From an uncultured Clostridium sp. (GTDB lineage: Bacteria > Bacillota > Clostridia > TANB77 > CAG-508), in contig CATLUC010000001.1 of the NCBI GenBank assembly GCA_950059165.1, positions 1 to 10,477 of the forward strand: 10,477 nucleotides of DNA, written 5' to 3'. How positions within the stretch are numbered: the first letter of the stretch is position 1; every line of letters begins with the position of its first letter. The notes beneath the pieces were generated by a model. The model made no database searches and was not told where the DNA came from. It saw nothing but the letters and a program-made list of their open reading frames with translations. This document shows, in pieces, positions 1 through 7,467 of this stretch. The position numbers were made by a program, and so were the translations under genes.

Positions 1-47
1 ACTATATCAATACTTTCAAGATATTTTCCACAATCTAATTCACGGAT

Positions 48-926
48 TCAGGATAATACTGCTCCAATTATTCCTGCATCATTTCCTAAAATTGCTGTTT
101 CTATTTTAATATCTTCCCTATTTATTTTTTCCCTTAGTCTAGGTAATAGCACTTCATCAAAATATACGAAACTGCCACCAATTCCTACTATTTCAGGCTC
201 AAAAATGCGAATTAGATTTAAAATTCCTGTACTTAAATCTTCAATAAATTCAGAAACCACATCTTCTACTATTTTATAGTTTTCGTTTTCTAGTTTATTA
301 TTTCTAATAATCTCAAATAATTCTTGACCTCTAGTAGTTTCATCTACATTTAATGCCTTTCGCAAATTGTTTTTAAATGCCTTCATTGAAGCATATCTTT
401 CAAAACAACCATCTCTTCCACAATGACATGGTATTCCATTTTTCTGAATTACCATATGACCAAATTCGTATGCCTCTTTGCTACCTGCTTTTAAAAGTTC
501 ACCATTTAAAAAAGCTGCTCCACCAATTCCTGTTCCTAATGTTAAAAATATACTTGTATTATAACCTTTTAAGCAACCATAGCTATTTTCGGCAATTGCT
601 GCACATTTAGCATCATTTCTTATTTGTATCGGTAATTCTAATTCTTGCAATTCTTCTACAATGGGATAATTTTTTATTCCTAAATTTCCAGATGATAATA
701 TTATTCCATCTTGTGCCCTGCCTGGTATTGCCATACCCATTTTAGTAATTTTATATTTGTTTTTAAATTGTTTTACATTTTCAATAATATAATCCTCTAT
801 TGATTTTGTAAGATTTTTCTTTTCTTTACTTGTAAGCCTTTTTTCTATTTTTTCAACAATCCTTCCATCATTGTCTACTACTCCAATAGCAATATGACTT
901 CCACCTAAATCAATTCCAATTTTCAT
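48..926 (-). CDS. ROK-family sugar kinase (glucokinase-like)
   Basis: This 292-residue protein is probably a cytoplasmic ATP-dependent hexose or amino-sugar kinase of the ROK family. The N-terminal phosphate-binding motif DLGGSH is at residues 6-11. The likely catalytic Asp is D105 in RNDAKCAA. A second glycine-rich nucleotide motif, LGTGIGGA, is near 130-137. The ROK zinc site is complete: H157 in EFGH, then C167, C169 and C174 in CHCGRDGC. The C-terminus (GNDAGIIGAVLS) is the usual family ending, so the protein looks full length or a few residues short. The ATG follows AAAGGAGG at 5-base spacing. The gene reads in the pilus direction but is separated from pilC by a 526-bp palindrome, so I do not infer a pilus role. 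Substrate cannot be told; glucose, N-acetylmannosamine or N-acetylglucosamine are possible. The family call is firm; the reaction is from family knowledge. Confidence 0.9.
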   Translation of the reverse strand: MKIGIDLGGSHIAIGVVDNDGRIVEKIEKRLTSKEKKNLTKSIEDYIIENVKQFKNKYKITKMGMAIPGRAQDGIILSSGNLGIKNYPIVEELQELELPIQIRNDAKCAAIAENSYGCLKGYNTSIFLTLGTGIGGAAFLNGELLKAGSKEAYEFGHMVIQKNGIPCHCGRDGCFERYASMKAFKNNLRKALNVDETTRGQELFEIIRNNKLENENYKIVEDVVSEFIEDLSTGILNLIRIFEPEIVGIGGSFVYFDEVLLPRLREKINREDIKIETAILGNDAGIIGAVLS

Positions 927-976
927 AAAAACCTCCTTTGTCGCTATCTAGAACGTTTCTTTTTGCGACATTTTAT

Positions 977-1004
977 GTGCCATTGGGGACGTTTCCTTTT
1001 GCAC
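977..1004 (+). repeat. REP-like unit, left inner copy
   Basis: This 28-base unit has GTGC and GCAC at its ends and the core GGGGACGTTTCCTTTTGC inside. It is the near-identical inverted partner (27 of 28 by eye) of 1396-1423. A related, more decayed unit lies just outside it at 941-968, with TCGC/GCGA ends and core AACGTTTCTTTTTGC. Each unit is bounded by its own short complementary tetramers, as in REP/palindromic repeats. From memory, GGGGAC(G)TTTC-type repeats are scattered through many clostridial genomes; I could not search for copies. Confidence 0.6.
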
Positions 1005-1164
1005 ATTTTTGTGAAATTTGGGACACTTCCGATTTTGGGTGATTTTTGGGACGAAGGAAAAATCATAATTTTTCAGACATATTTATTTTAATACAAGGGA
1101 AGTAAAATATCTAAAATATTTATGAAAATTCGAATGCAACTGAAAAACATTTAGAAATTATTAT

Positions 1165-1240
1165 CATATAAAATGAGGGATGTTCACGGTACTTCGAGCT
1201 CTGCGAGAAGGGTCTGAGTGAAAGAGGCTCATTTTATATG
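1165..1240. other. Central hairpin of the palindrome
   Basis: A perfect 13-bp stem (CATATAAAATGAG with its complement) encloses a 50-base centre that is clearly more GC-rich than its surroundings. The centre is itself partly self-complementary: TTCAC pairs with GTGAA, and CTC with GAG inside CTCTGCGAG. The structure could form on either strand. I do not recognise it as a known RNA family. It may simply be the conserved tip of the repeat element. Confidence 0.5.
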
Positions 1241-1395
1241 ATTAGAATTTCTTAATATTTGTAAGGCAGCCGAGAATTGAATAAATATTTTATATATTTT
1301 TCTTCCCATTATTTAATTATCTTTCTCCCCAACAAATCAAGATTTTTTCCTTTGTCTCCAAAATTTTATAGATGTGTCCCAAATGTCACAAAAAG

Positions 1396-1423
1396 GTGCA
1401 AAAGGAAACGTCCCCAATTGCAC
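1396..1423 (-). repeat. REP-like unit, right inner copy
   Basis: This is the inverted partner of 977-1004, with core GCAAAAGGAAACGTCCCC and GTGC/GCAC ends. A sister unit follows at 1438-1465 with core GCAAAAGAAACGTCCCC and GTCG/CGAC ends. That outer unit retains the CGTCCCC core, which the left outer unit (941-968) has lost, so the arms have diverged since the palindrome formed or were assembled from different family members. Confidence 0.6.
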
Positions 1424-1466
1424 CTTTACATAATAATGTCGCAAAAGAAACGTCCCCAACACGACA

Positions 1467-2814
1467 TTATACATCATAAGCTGAGAATAAGAAGTTACCC
1501 ATATATACTTGAATACATGGTACTAAAACAACTAATACAAAGAAGATTAGTACTGCTCCTACTACTGCATATACTACTTGTGGCAGAGCTTTCATTATTT
1601 TTTGCATAATGTTGTCTATGTCTATTTCCATATATTCTACTAGTTTTTCCATCATTTCTGTTAGGTCGGTTTGCATACCAATTTTTAGCATTTCTGTTAT
1701 CATTGGTTTTGCTAGCCCTGATTTTTCAAATGGTTCTATCCATGATGAACCTGTTAGTATGTTGTTTATTGATGTTTCTATTACTGATAACATAACTAGA
1801 TTTTTTATTACGTTTTTACTAACTTCTATAGAATCTTGTATTCTCATTCCATTTTGCATGTTTAGTAACATTGCTTTTAAAAATCTTGAAAAGTCTAATG
1901 CAAATATTAATTCTCCAAATATTGGCATTTTGTATTTAAAGTAATGGAAGTTGTATTTTCCTTTTGGTGTTCGTATATAAGCAATTACTGCTCCTACAAT
2001 TGCTAATATTATAAATGTCGGTATATACCAATACTGTATACAACCATCTATAAAGTCTGCGAACCACAATGTTACTGCTGGTAATTCCTCATCTGTTCCT
2101 AATTCATCAAATACATTTTGTATTGCTGGTACTGCTACTAATGTTCCTACTACTAACATTACTAATAATAGAGCAAATTGTACTATATTTGGTATTAATA
2201 TTGATTTTATTTTTTTGTTTAGAGCTTCTGTTTCATCTAAGTATTTAACTGCTTGTTGTAAGGACGTTGTTAATGATCCTGATAATTCTCCTACTTTTAT
2301 CATATTTACATATATATATGGAAATACATTTGTGTAATATTCCATTGTGGTGTACATATTTTCTCCAGCTTCAACTCCTGCTAATACGTCTTCTAAAACC
2401 CCTCTAAATGATAGGTTTTCTGTGCTTTGTATTATTGTATCTAATGCATGGATATTGTTAAAATTTGCCTTTTTTAATAGATAAAAGTTTTGTGTAAATA
2501 CTACCAAGTCCCTTTGAGTTATAGGCTCACTTTTTGCAAAATATAAATTGACTTTTTCTTTGGTTGATAATGTTTTATTTTTGTTTCCTAGTTGTGTTGT
2601 ATTTACGTTTTTCATAATTTCTTGTATGTCTGTAACATTTTTCTTTTGTTTTCTTTGCGTTTTATTAGAACGATAAGAAACTTGTTCAATTGAAATTGGC
2701 ATAAGATTTCCGGTTTTTTAGTGATTTTATTAAGTTTTGTCTACTACTTGATTCTACCCTATTCTTTACCACAACTCCTGTTTTTGTTACAGCTCTATAC
2801 ACATAAACAGGCAT
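1467..2814 (-). pseudogene. pilC: PilC, T4P inner-membrane platform protein, +1 frameshift near the start
   Basis: PilC is the polytopic platform on which PilB and PilT act. The true start is ATG at 2814 with GGGAGGT six bases upstream, 16 bases after pilT. It opens MPVYVYRAVTKTGVVV, the usual PilC/GspF beginning. After N34 the frame meets CGG and soon stops at TGA. Skipping one C at 2710-2713 continues as NGNLMPISIE and then 408 further residues, giving about 448 in all. In the downstream part there are two T2SSF domains (about residues 66-155 and 268-365, counted from MPIS) and three membrane segments (about 171-193, 224-243, 374-400). Dropping one A from the A6 run at 2714-2719 would also restore frame. 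If the ATG of MPIS (2702) is used, the protein lacks its first 37 residues but keeps both T2SSF domains. I cannot tell an error from a real lesion or from recoding. Confidence 0.85.
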
Positions 2815-2820
2815 GACCTT

Positions 2821-2827
2821 ACCTCCC
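2821..2827 (-). promoter_or_regulatory. Ribosome-binding site that fixes the pilC start
   Basis: GGGAGGT on the minus strand lies six bases before the ATG at 2814. It shows that pilC begins 112 bases upstream of the in-frame ATG at 2702, which would otherwise be taken as the start; the 2702 ATG has no comparable site. Confidence 0.8.
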
Positions 2828-2830
2828 TTT

Positions 2831-3928
2831 TTATTTGTCACGTTTTATTTTTAATTGCATTATTGTTCTGTTTAAAATTTCTAAGTTCTTTTCTTCAATT
2901 TGAGCTTTTGCTTGATCTAATGTAATTTTATCTTGTACAAACAGCTCTGCTAAAGAATTTATTAAACCTATACTTCCTTTTTCTAGGTTACTTTGTATGG
3001 CGTCTTCTATTTCTGAAACACTTAGTTTTTCTTTACGTATTATACCTGCTACTACATTGTCCACTACCATTACTTCTGGTACTAATACTAATTTTCCATC
3101 TTTTCCTGGTAATAGCCTTTGTGATACAACTAGTTTTAATAAAGCTGAAAGTAAGTATTTTACACTTGCTTGATCTCTTACCTCATAGAAGTTTATCATT
3201 CTGTCTATTGTTTCTGCACAAGATTTTGTATGCAAGGTTCCAACTACCAAGTGTCCTGATTCTGCCATTTCAATTGCTGCTTCCATTGTTGTTTTGTCAC
3301 GAATTTCTCCTATTACTAAAATGTCACAGTCCTCTCTTAAAGAGTTTTTAACACCATCACTAAATGTTAAACTGTCTCTTCCTTTTCCTATTTCTTTTTG
3401 TACAATTAGTGATTTTTTAGAATGATGCTTATATTCTACCGGATTTTCTAGTGTTAATATTTTTTTATTTTGATTTTCATTTATGTGGTTTATTAAAGCA
3501 TTTAGTGTTGTACTTTTACCAGAGTTTGTTTTACCTGTTACTAATATTAACCCTTGTGGTTGATATGTCATTCTCCTAACTATATCAGGAACTCCTAGGG
3601 ATTCATATTCTGGTAATTCATTTTTGATTAATCTTAGAGTACATAAAGGTACATCATCAGATAGTGATATATTAACCCTTAAACGAATATCTTTGTATTC
3701 ATAAGACATATCTAACTTTCTTGTTGTGTTGAATACTTCATCTTTATCAACATTTCCTTTTACTAAATAATCATAATATTCAGACATATCATTTGCTGTT
3801 AATATTTTACTATTTGGTACAGGAATTAAGGTTCTTGCTACTCTAAGCATAGGCTTATTTTCACATACTAAGTGTACGTCAGATGCATCTAGGTTTATCG
3901 CTTCATCTAATATTTTATCTAGGTTCAT
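2831..3928 (-). CDS. pilT: PilT, T4P retraction ATPase
   Basis: This 365-residue cytoplasmic hexameric ATPase drives pilus disassembly and twitching. Near the N-terminus, ASDVHL (15-20) is the usual family motif. The Walker A motif is GKTNSGKS (132-139), the Asp box is LTLENPVEY (158-166), Walker B is DILVIGEIRD (202-211), and the His box is GHLVVGTLHT (225-234). A weak form of the PilT AIRNLIRE motif appears as VVAGIIRKEK (292-301), which favours PilT over PilB. It also lacks the PilB N-terminal MshEN domain and zinc cysteines. The Asp box has EN where ED is usual. The start has AAAGGAGG at six-base spacing, 19 bases after pilB. The gene is intact and contains a CCGG that is read in frame as CCG (Pro). 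Confidence 0.92.
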   Translation of the reverse strand: MNLDKILDEAINLDASDVHLVCENKPMLRVARTLIPVPNSKILTANDMSEYYDYLVKGNVDKDEVFNTTRKLDMSYEYKDIRLRVNISLSDDVPLCTLRLIKNELPEYESLGVPDIVRRMTYQPQGLILVTGKTNSGKSTTLNALINHINENQNKKILTLENPVEYKHHSKKSLIVQKEIGKGRDSLTFSDGVKNSLREDCDILVIGEIRDKTTMEAAIEMAESGHLVVGTLHTKSCAETIDRMINFYEVRDQASVKYLLSALLKLVVSQRLLPGKDGKLVLVPEVMVVDNVVAGIIRKEKLSVSEIEDAIQSNLEKGSIGLINSLAELFVQDKITLDQAKAQIEEKNLEILNRTIMQLKIKRDK

Positions 3929-3947
3929 AATTTCCTCCTTTGTTATC

Positions 3948-5586
3948 TTAGAAAATTAGTAATTTCTTGTTTAATTCTTCTAATGTTGTATAACCATTTA
4001 CTACTTTGTTAAGTCCATCAATTATTAATGGTTTGTAAGATTGCTCTAATCCAATTCTTCTGATTTCTAGACTAGATTTTCCGTCCATTATAGCTTCTTT
4101 AATTTCATCAGTTATATTTAAAACTTCGAATACACCTATTCTGTCATAATATCCTGTATGATTACAATATTTGCATCCAGGTGCATCATAAGTTTTTCCA
4201 CTTAAATCAAATTTTACATTATACTTTTCACCAATTGATGTTATTATTTCCTTTTCTTCGGTGTTAAATTTTCTTTCTTTTTTACATTTTGGACAAAGTT
4301 TTCTTACCAATCTTTGTGAAATAGCTGTTGCTAAAGTACTTGAAATATCATAATCTGAAAGTCCCATTTTTCTTAATCTTGTTATAACTTCTACACTGTC
4401 TATTGTGTGAATTGTAGATAATACATAATGTCCTGTTTGTCCTGCTTGAATTGCAATTTCACCTGTTTCTGTATCTCTGATTTCTCCTACCAATATAATA
4501 TCTGGATCTTGTCTTAAAACAGTTCTTAAAGATCCTGAAAAAGACGATTTTGCATCTATTTCAATTTGGTTTAATCCTTTTATTCTAATTTCTACTGGGT
4601 CTTCAATTGTGGTTATATTTATTTCTGGGCTATTTAGGTAGTCCATTATACTATATAATGTTGTTGTTTTACCCTCTCCTGTTGGGGCTGCAATTATAGT
4701 AATACTATTCTTTTTATTAATACTTCTTTTTAGTTCTTCTTCTGTTCCTGGGAAACCTAGTTCAAAAATATCTTTTATATTACTATTTTTCTTTAGTAAT
4801 CTTAGCACAAATTTTTCTCCATATACATTTGGTTGTGAAGATACACGTATATTATAGTCTTCATAAGTTAAAATTCTTCCGGTCTTGTGATTCTTGTTTT
4901 TCTTGGTGCATATTAGATATAGCTTTTAGTCTTCCTATTATTTGTTGTTGTTTTTCTTTTTTTATTTTTGCTGCTGTAAATAATTCTCCATCTATTCTAT
5001 ATCTTACACGTATTTCTTCTGCCATTGGCTCTATATGGATATCACTTGCTCTTCTTGTAATTCCTGTTTTTATAATACTATCTACTAATCCAATTACTGT
5101 ATCATTACTTTGTGTTGTTACATTAAAGTCTGTTGTTACCTCTCCCTCCATTGATTTTAATATTCTGTCTATATCATCCTCAAATGTAATATAACTGTCC
5201 ATAACTAGTCCTTTGTTTAGCAATAATAACTTAATTGTATTCATATTTTTGGAATTTACAGTATTTGCAAAACATACTTTTATTTTGCCTGAAACTACCT
5301 CAAATGGAATTACTTTATTTTTTTGTGCCACATCTAAAGAAAAGTAATCTGTTAATTTTACTTTAATTCTTTCGCCTGTTAATAATATACCTTTTTCTCC
5401 AATTATGTCTCCTATTTCTTCTATTAATTTATTTGGCTCACAAACATTTAACCTATATAAAATATCTCCTAATTTTTTGTCTGGATGTTCTCTTTGGTAT
5501 TGCAAAGCACTTTCAATATCTTTTTCTGTTACAATTCCTCTTTTAACCAGTTCTACTCCTATTGGTTGTCTTTTTTTTGTATCCAT
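3948..5586 (-). pseudogene. pilB: PilB, T4P extension ATPase, +1 frameshift in the middle
   Basis: PilB is the cytoplasmic hexameric motor for pilus assembly. The first reading frame (5586 to 4861) holds an MshEN/T2SSE_N domain (about residues 8-150) and the ASDIHIEP motif (about 181-188). It reaches SQD and then runs off into RKNFNL and a stop. Skipping one C at 4881-4882 gives QDGRILTYEDYNIRVSSQPNVYGEKF, joining seamlessly to the second half; the QDGRI motif is strongly conserved in PilB. The second half has Walker A APTGEGKT, Asp box TTIEDPVE, Walker B DIILVGEIRD, His box GHYVLSTIHT, and the zinc tetracysteine CPKC plus CKYC. The rejoined protein is about 545 residues, normal for PilB. Neither half could work alone: the first lacks the nucleotide site. 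The start has AAAGGAG at about eight-base spacing. Confidence 0.88.
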
Positions 5587-5673
5587 TTAAAATACTCCTT
5601 TCTTTTGTATTCCTTTATATTATACTATATTTTTTCTCATTCTTGTTGGATTTATTTAAATTACATAAATTTA

Positions 5674-6135
5674 CTAATTTATTGTGTAACTTTGTGTTTT
5701 ATTGAAATTATTTTTATTAGCTTGTACATTAATAGTTATTTTGGTTTTAGCATTTTCGATACTTTGTGTAAAACTACAACTTTTTATTTGTTCTGCTATT
5801 TTTACTTTATTTCTATAAATCGCTTCATTTTGAGCTACATAAGTATATTGCACTCCATTGTCAAATACTATATAACTGTTTGATATTCCTTTAGTTTTAT
5901 CATTATCTATATAATTGGTTTTACATTCTAATACTTTAATATTAGGACGATTTACTTCTTCTGTTAAAAAACTATTTAGTTTTGTGTATTGTACTAATGG
6001 TTCTAATGTATTAGTCTTTCCTTTTATATCTTTATAGAAATAACTACTAATTAAAGATACTGTGCCAATGACTATTGTCATAACAATTATATATACAGTT
6101 AATGAAGTTAGTGTAATACCTGTTTGCGATTTCAT
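5674..6135 (-). CDS. Minor prepilin (PilJ/PilW-like)
   Basis: This 153-residue protein is a probable minor pilin, processed by PilD and inserted in the inner membrane or pilus tip. The N-terminus MKSQTG|ITLTSLTVYIIV has a six-residue leader, Gly at -1 and a hydrophobic helix of about 22 residues. Thr replaces the usual Lys/Arg at -2, and position 5 of the mature chain is Ser rather than Glu. The rest is hydrophilic with beta-strand-like stretches (NSYIVFDNGVQYTYVAQNEAIYRN), as in PilW/GspJ-type pseudopilins. Two cysteines near residues 66 and 120 might form a disulphide. A GAAGGGAA site lies about 12 bases before the ATG, rather far. Position within the operon (between another prepilin and pilB) supports the role. 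The exact subfamily is not certain. Confidence 0.7.
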   Translation of the reverse strand: MKSQTGITLTSLTVYIIVMTIVIGTVSLISSYFYKDIKGKTNTLEPLVQYTKLNSFLTEEVNRPNIKVLECKTNYIDNDKTKGISNSYIVFDNGVQYTYVAQNEAIYRNKVKIAEQIKSCSFTQSIENAKTKITINVQANKNNFNKTQSYTIN

Positions 6136-6196
6136 ATTAATATCAATTCCCTTCTCGCTTCACTTAAAAGTTACATATAATAATGAATTATTTTAA

Positions 6197-6598
6197 TTAA
6201 CCTTCCCTGGTTATTATTGTAGAAAGTTCTACTTTTTTCATATTCTTTCTGAATTTGTATTCAATTCTTACTGTTATTTTCTTTAGGACTTGTGCTGTTT
6301 TGCTACTGTCAATGTCATGGTAATCTTGTACTATTATTGTTCTATAATATCCTTCTTGTACCTCTTTTATTTCCCTATAACTCGTATCTTCCGTTGTTAT
6401 ATCTTGCCAAGACTTTGTTTTCATTGTTTCAATTTCATTAACTGCTATATCTAATGCTTTTGCCCTGTATTCTATTTCCATTGAAGTACTATTAAAGTTA
6501 TATGATAACATTGCTATCATAGATACAAATATAAATATTACAATAACTGATACTGCTATATCTATTCCTGTATAACCTTTTTCACTTCTTATATTCAT
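6197..6598 (-). CDS. Minor prepilin (PilV/GspI-like)
   Basis: I start this 133-residue protein at the ATG at 6598, because it gives a proper prepilin leader MNIRSEKG|YTGIDIAVSVIV. The longer open frame to 6679 would overlap pilD by about 49 bases and put 27 non-leader residues in front. The chosen start leaves a 32-base gap after pilD and has AAGGA about 12 bases upstream. After the Gly-Tyr cleavage site, mature position 5 is Asp, a conservative change from Glu. A hydrophobic helix of about 24 residues is followed by a segment with many charged residues (IEYRAKALDIAVNEIETMK), then strands such as GYYRTIIVQDY and KITVRIEYKF, the pattern of PilV/GspI-type minor pilins. It is likely a pilus tip or priming component. 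Confidence 0.75.
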   Translation of the reverse strand: MNIRSEKGYTGIDIAVSVIVIFIFVSMIAMLSYNFNSTSMEIEYRAKALDIAVNEIETMKTKSWQDITTEDTSYREIKEVQEGYYRTIIVQDYHDIDSSKTAQVLKKITVRIEYKFRKNMKKVELSTIITREG

Positions 6599-6630
6599 TT
6601 TGCTTATCATTCCTTCCCAAGGCACAAATA

Positions 6631-7440
6631 TTAGTAATTTGTTACCCATAGTACTAATAATGTCATTATGATATTGCAAGTTCCTAAGAAAAATCCAATA
6701 CTTATTTTGTCTGCAATTTGCTTGTCTGTTTTTCTATTTCTATTTTTTCTTTCTTTTAGTTTATATAAAAGTATATAGAAAGAAATTGCTAACAATGTGA
6801 ATATAATAGCATTTGCAGTGATGTATTCATTTGTAAATATACACATTGTAATTATCATCAGTAAAATTCCTGTTACATAACTGTTTTTTGCATATCTTTT
6901 TAATGTTATTGTGTCTAATATTAAAACAATTATGTAAAAAAACATATATATGCCATATCTATATATATTAGCTTGTTCTACTATGCATAGATATATCATA
7001 TACACAATAGATATTACAATTCCATAAATAGATACTAATTTGTCCATTTTTCTGTTTTCTTTGTCAATTCCACATATAAGTACTATAAATGTTATATAAA
7101 GTACCATAAAACAGTATTCTATAATGTTTATGGTTGTTAATGTATCTATATTAAGTTTTATTACATATGCAGTAGTTATAAATAATAGTCCTGATAGAAA
7201 TTCTAGGATTAGGTATCTAATTCGTATTTTTTCTTTGCAATATCTGCATTTCCCACCCAAAAATATATAACTAATTATTGGTATTAAGTCTAAAAAACCT
7301 AATTTGTGATTACAATTAGGACAATATGAATGGGTATGTACTATATCTTGTCTTTTTGGAATTCTATGAACTGCTAAGGTGTAAAAGCTTCCAAATAGTG
7401 TTCCTATTATAAATAAAATTACGTAAAAAAATGCGTTCAT
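6631..7440 (-). CDS. pilD: PilD, prepilin peptidase (A24 aspartic protease)
   Basis: This 269-residue polytopic membrane enzyme cleaves prepilin leaders and usually N-methylates the new N-terminus. The N-terminal domain begins MNAFFYVILFIIGTLFGSF and carries two CxxC pairs, C40/C43 and C65/C68, in the spacing typical of PilD zinc sites. The first catalytic Asp is likely D126 in CGIDKENRKMD. The second, normally in GxGDxK, is degenerate: the matching region reads TDKQIADKISIGFFLG (D239 or D244), with no glycine before the Asp. About seven hydrophobic segments fit the family. I chose ATG 7440 because AAAGGAAG is five bases upstream; a longer GTG frame to 7479 would start inside a hairpin and add a non-membrane extension. 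The identification is firm; activity is less certain. Confidence 0.85.
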   Translation of the reverse strand: MNAFFYVILFIIGTLFGSFYTLAVHRIPKRQDIVHTHSYCPNCNHKLGFLDLIPIISYIFLGGKCRYCKEKIRIRYLILEFLSGLLFITTAYVIKLNIDTLTTINIIEYCFMVLYITFIVLICGIDKENRKMDKLVSIYGIVISIVYMIYLCIVEQANIYRYGIYMFFYIIVLILDTITLKRYAKNSYVTGILLMIITMCIFTNEYITANAIIFTLLAISFYILLYKLKERKNRNRKTDKQIADKISIGFFLGTCNIIMTLLVLWVTNY

Positions 7441-7445
7441 TTTAT

Positions 7446-7453
7446 CTTCCTTT
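7446..7453 (-). promoter_or_regulatory. Ribosome-binding site that fixes the pilD start
   Basis: AAAGGAAG lies five bases before the ATG at 7440. It places the start after the 7468-7496 hairpin, rather than at the in-frame GTG at 7479 inside that hairpin. Confidence 0.65.
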
Positions 7454-7467
7454 ATATTTTTAAATTT

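Larger units (their letters stand above)
940..1465. repeat. 526-bp imperfect palindromic element (MITE/REP-cluster-like)
   Basis: The gene-free interval is one large imperfect inverted repeat. Left arm 940-1177 pairs with right arm 1228-1465 (238 bases each) around a 50-base centre. Matching blocks share nearly the same midpoint: GTCG at 940 with CGAC at 1462-1465; GCGACATT at 965-972 with its complement at 1435-1442; the 28-base unit 977-1004 with 1396-1423; GTGAAATTTGGGACAC near 1011 with 1374-1389; and CATATAAAATGAG 1165-1177 with 1228-1240. The last 13-bp pair is perfect. The right end falls one base past the pilC stop codon, and the left end touches the ribosome site of the ROK kinase gene. 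I see no transposase or target-site duplication. It resembles a non-autonomous mobile element or a nested cluster of REP units. As RNA it would fold into a very long hairpin, which may end or weaken read-through from the pilus operon. Confidence 0.75.

Noticed and set aside
940..1465. CRISPR array
   Set aside because: The repeated units are few, inverted rather than direct, and unevenly spaced, with no cas genes nearby.
940..1465. Assembly fold-back as the cause of the palindrome
   Set aside because: Arms differ at many positions and carry different unit variants, while a fold-back artefact would be nearly identical.
1277..1609. Plus-strand open frame of 110 codons over the palindrome and the pilC end
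   Set aside because: It crosses the repeat element and the antisense of pilC, has no ribosome site, and shows no domain; it is a by-product of the inverted repeat.
3948..4808. Second half of pilB as a separate short ATPase gene
   Set aside because: Its apparent start is a GTG (Val) inside conserved PilB sequence, without a ribosome site, and coding similarity continues upstream to the frameshift.
6599..6679. Longer start for the PilV-like prepilin
   Set aside because: It would overlap the pilD end and place 27 residues before a leader that is already complete from the ATG at 6598.
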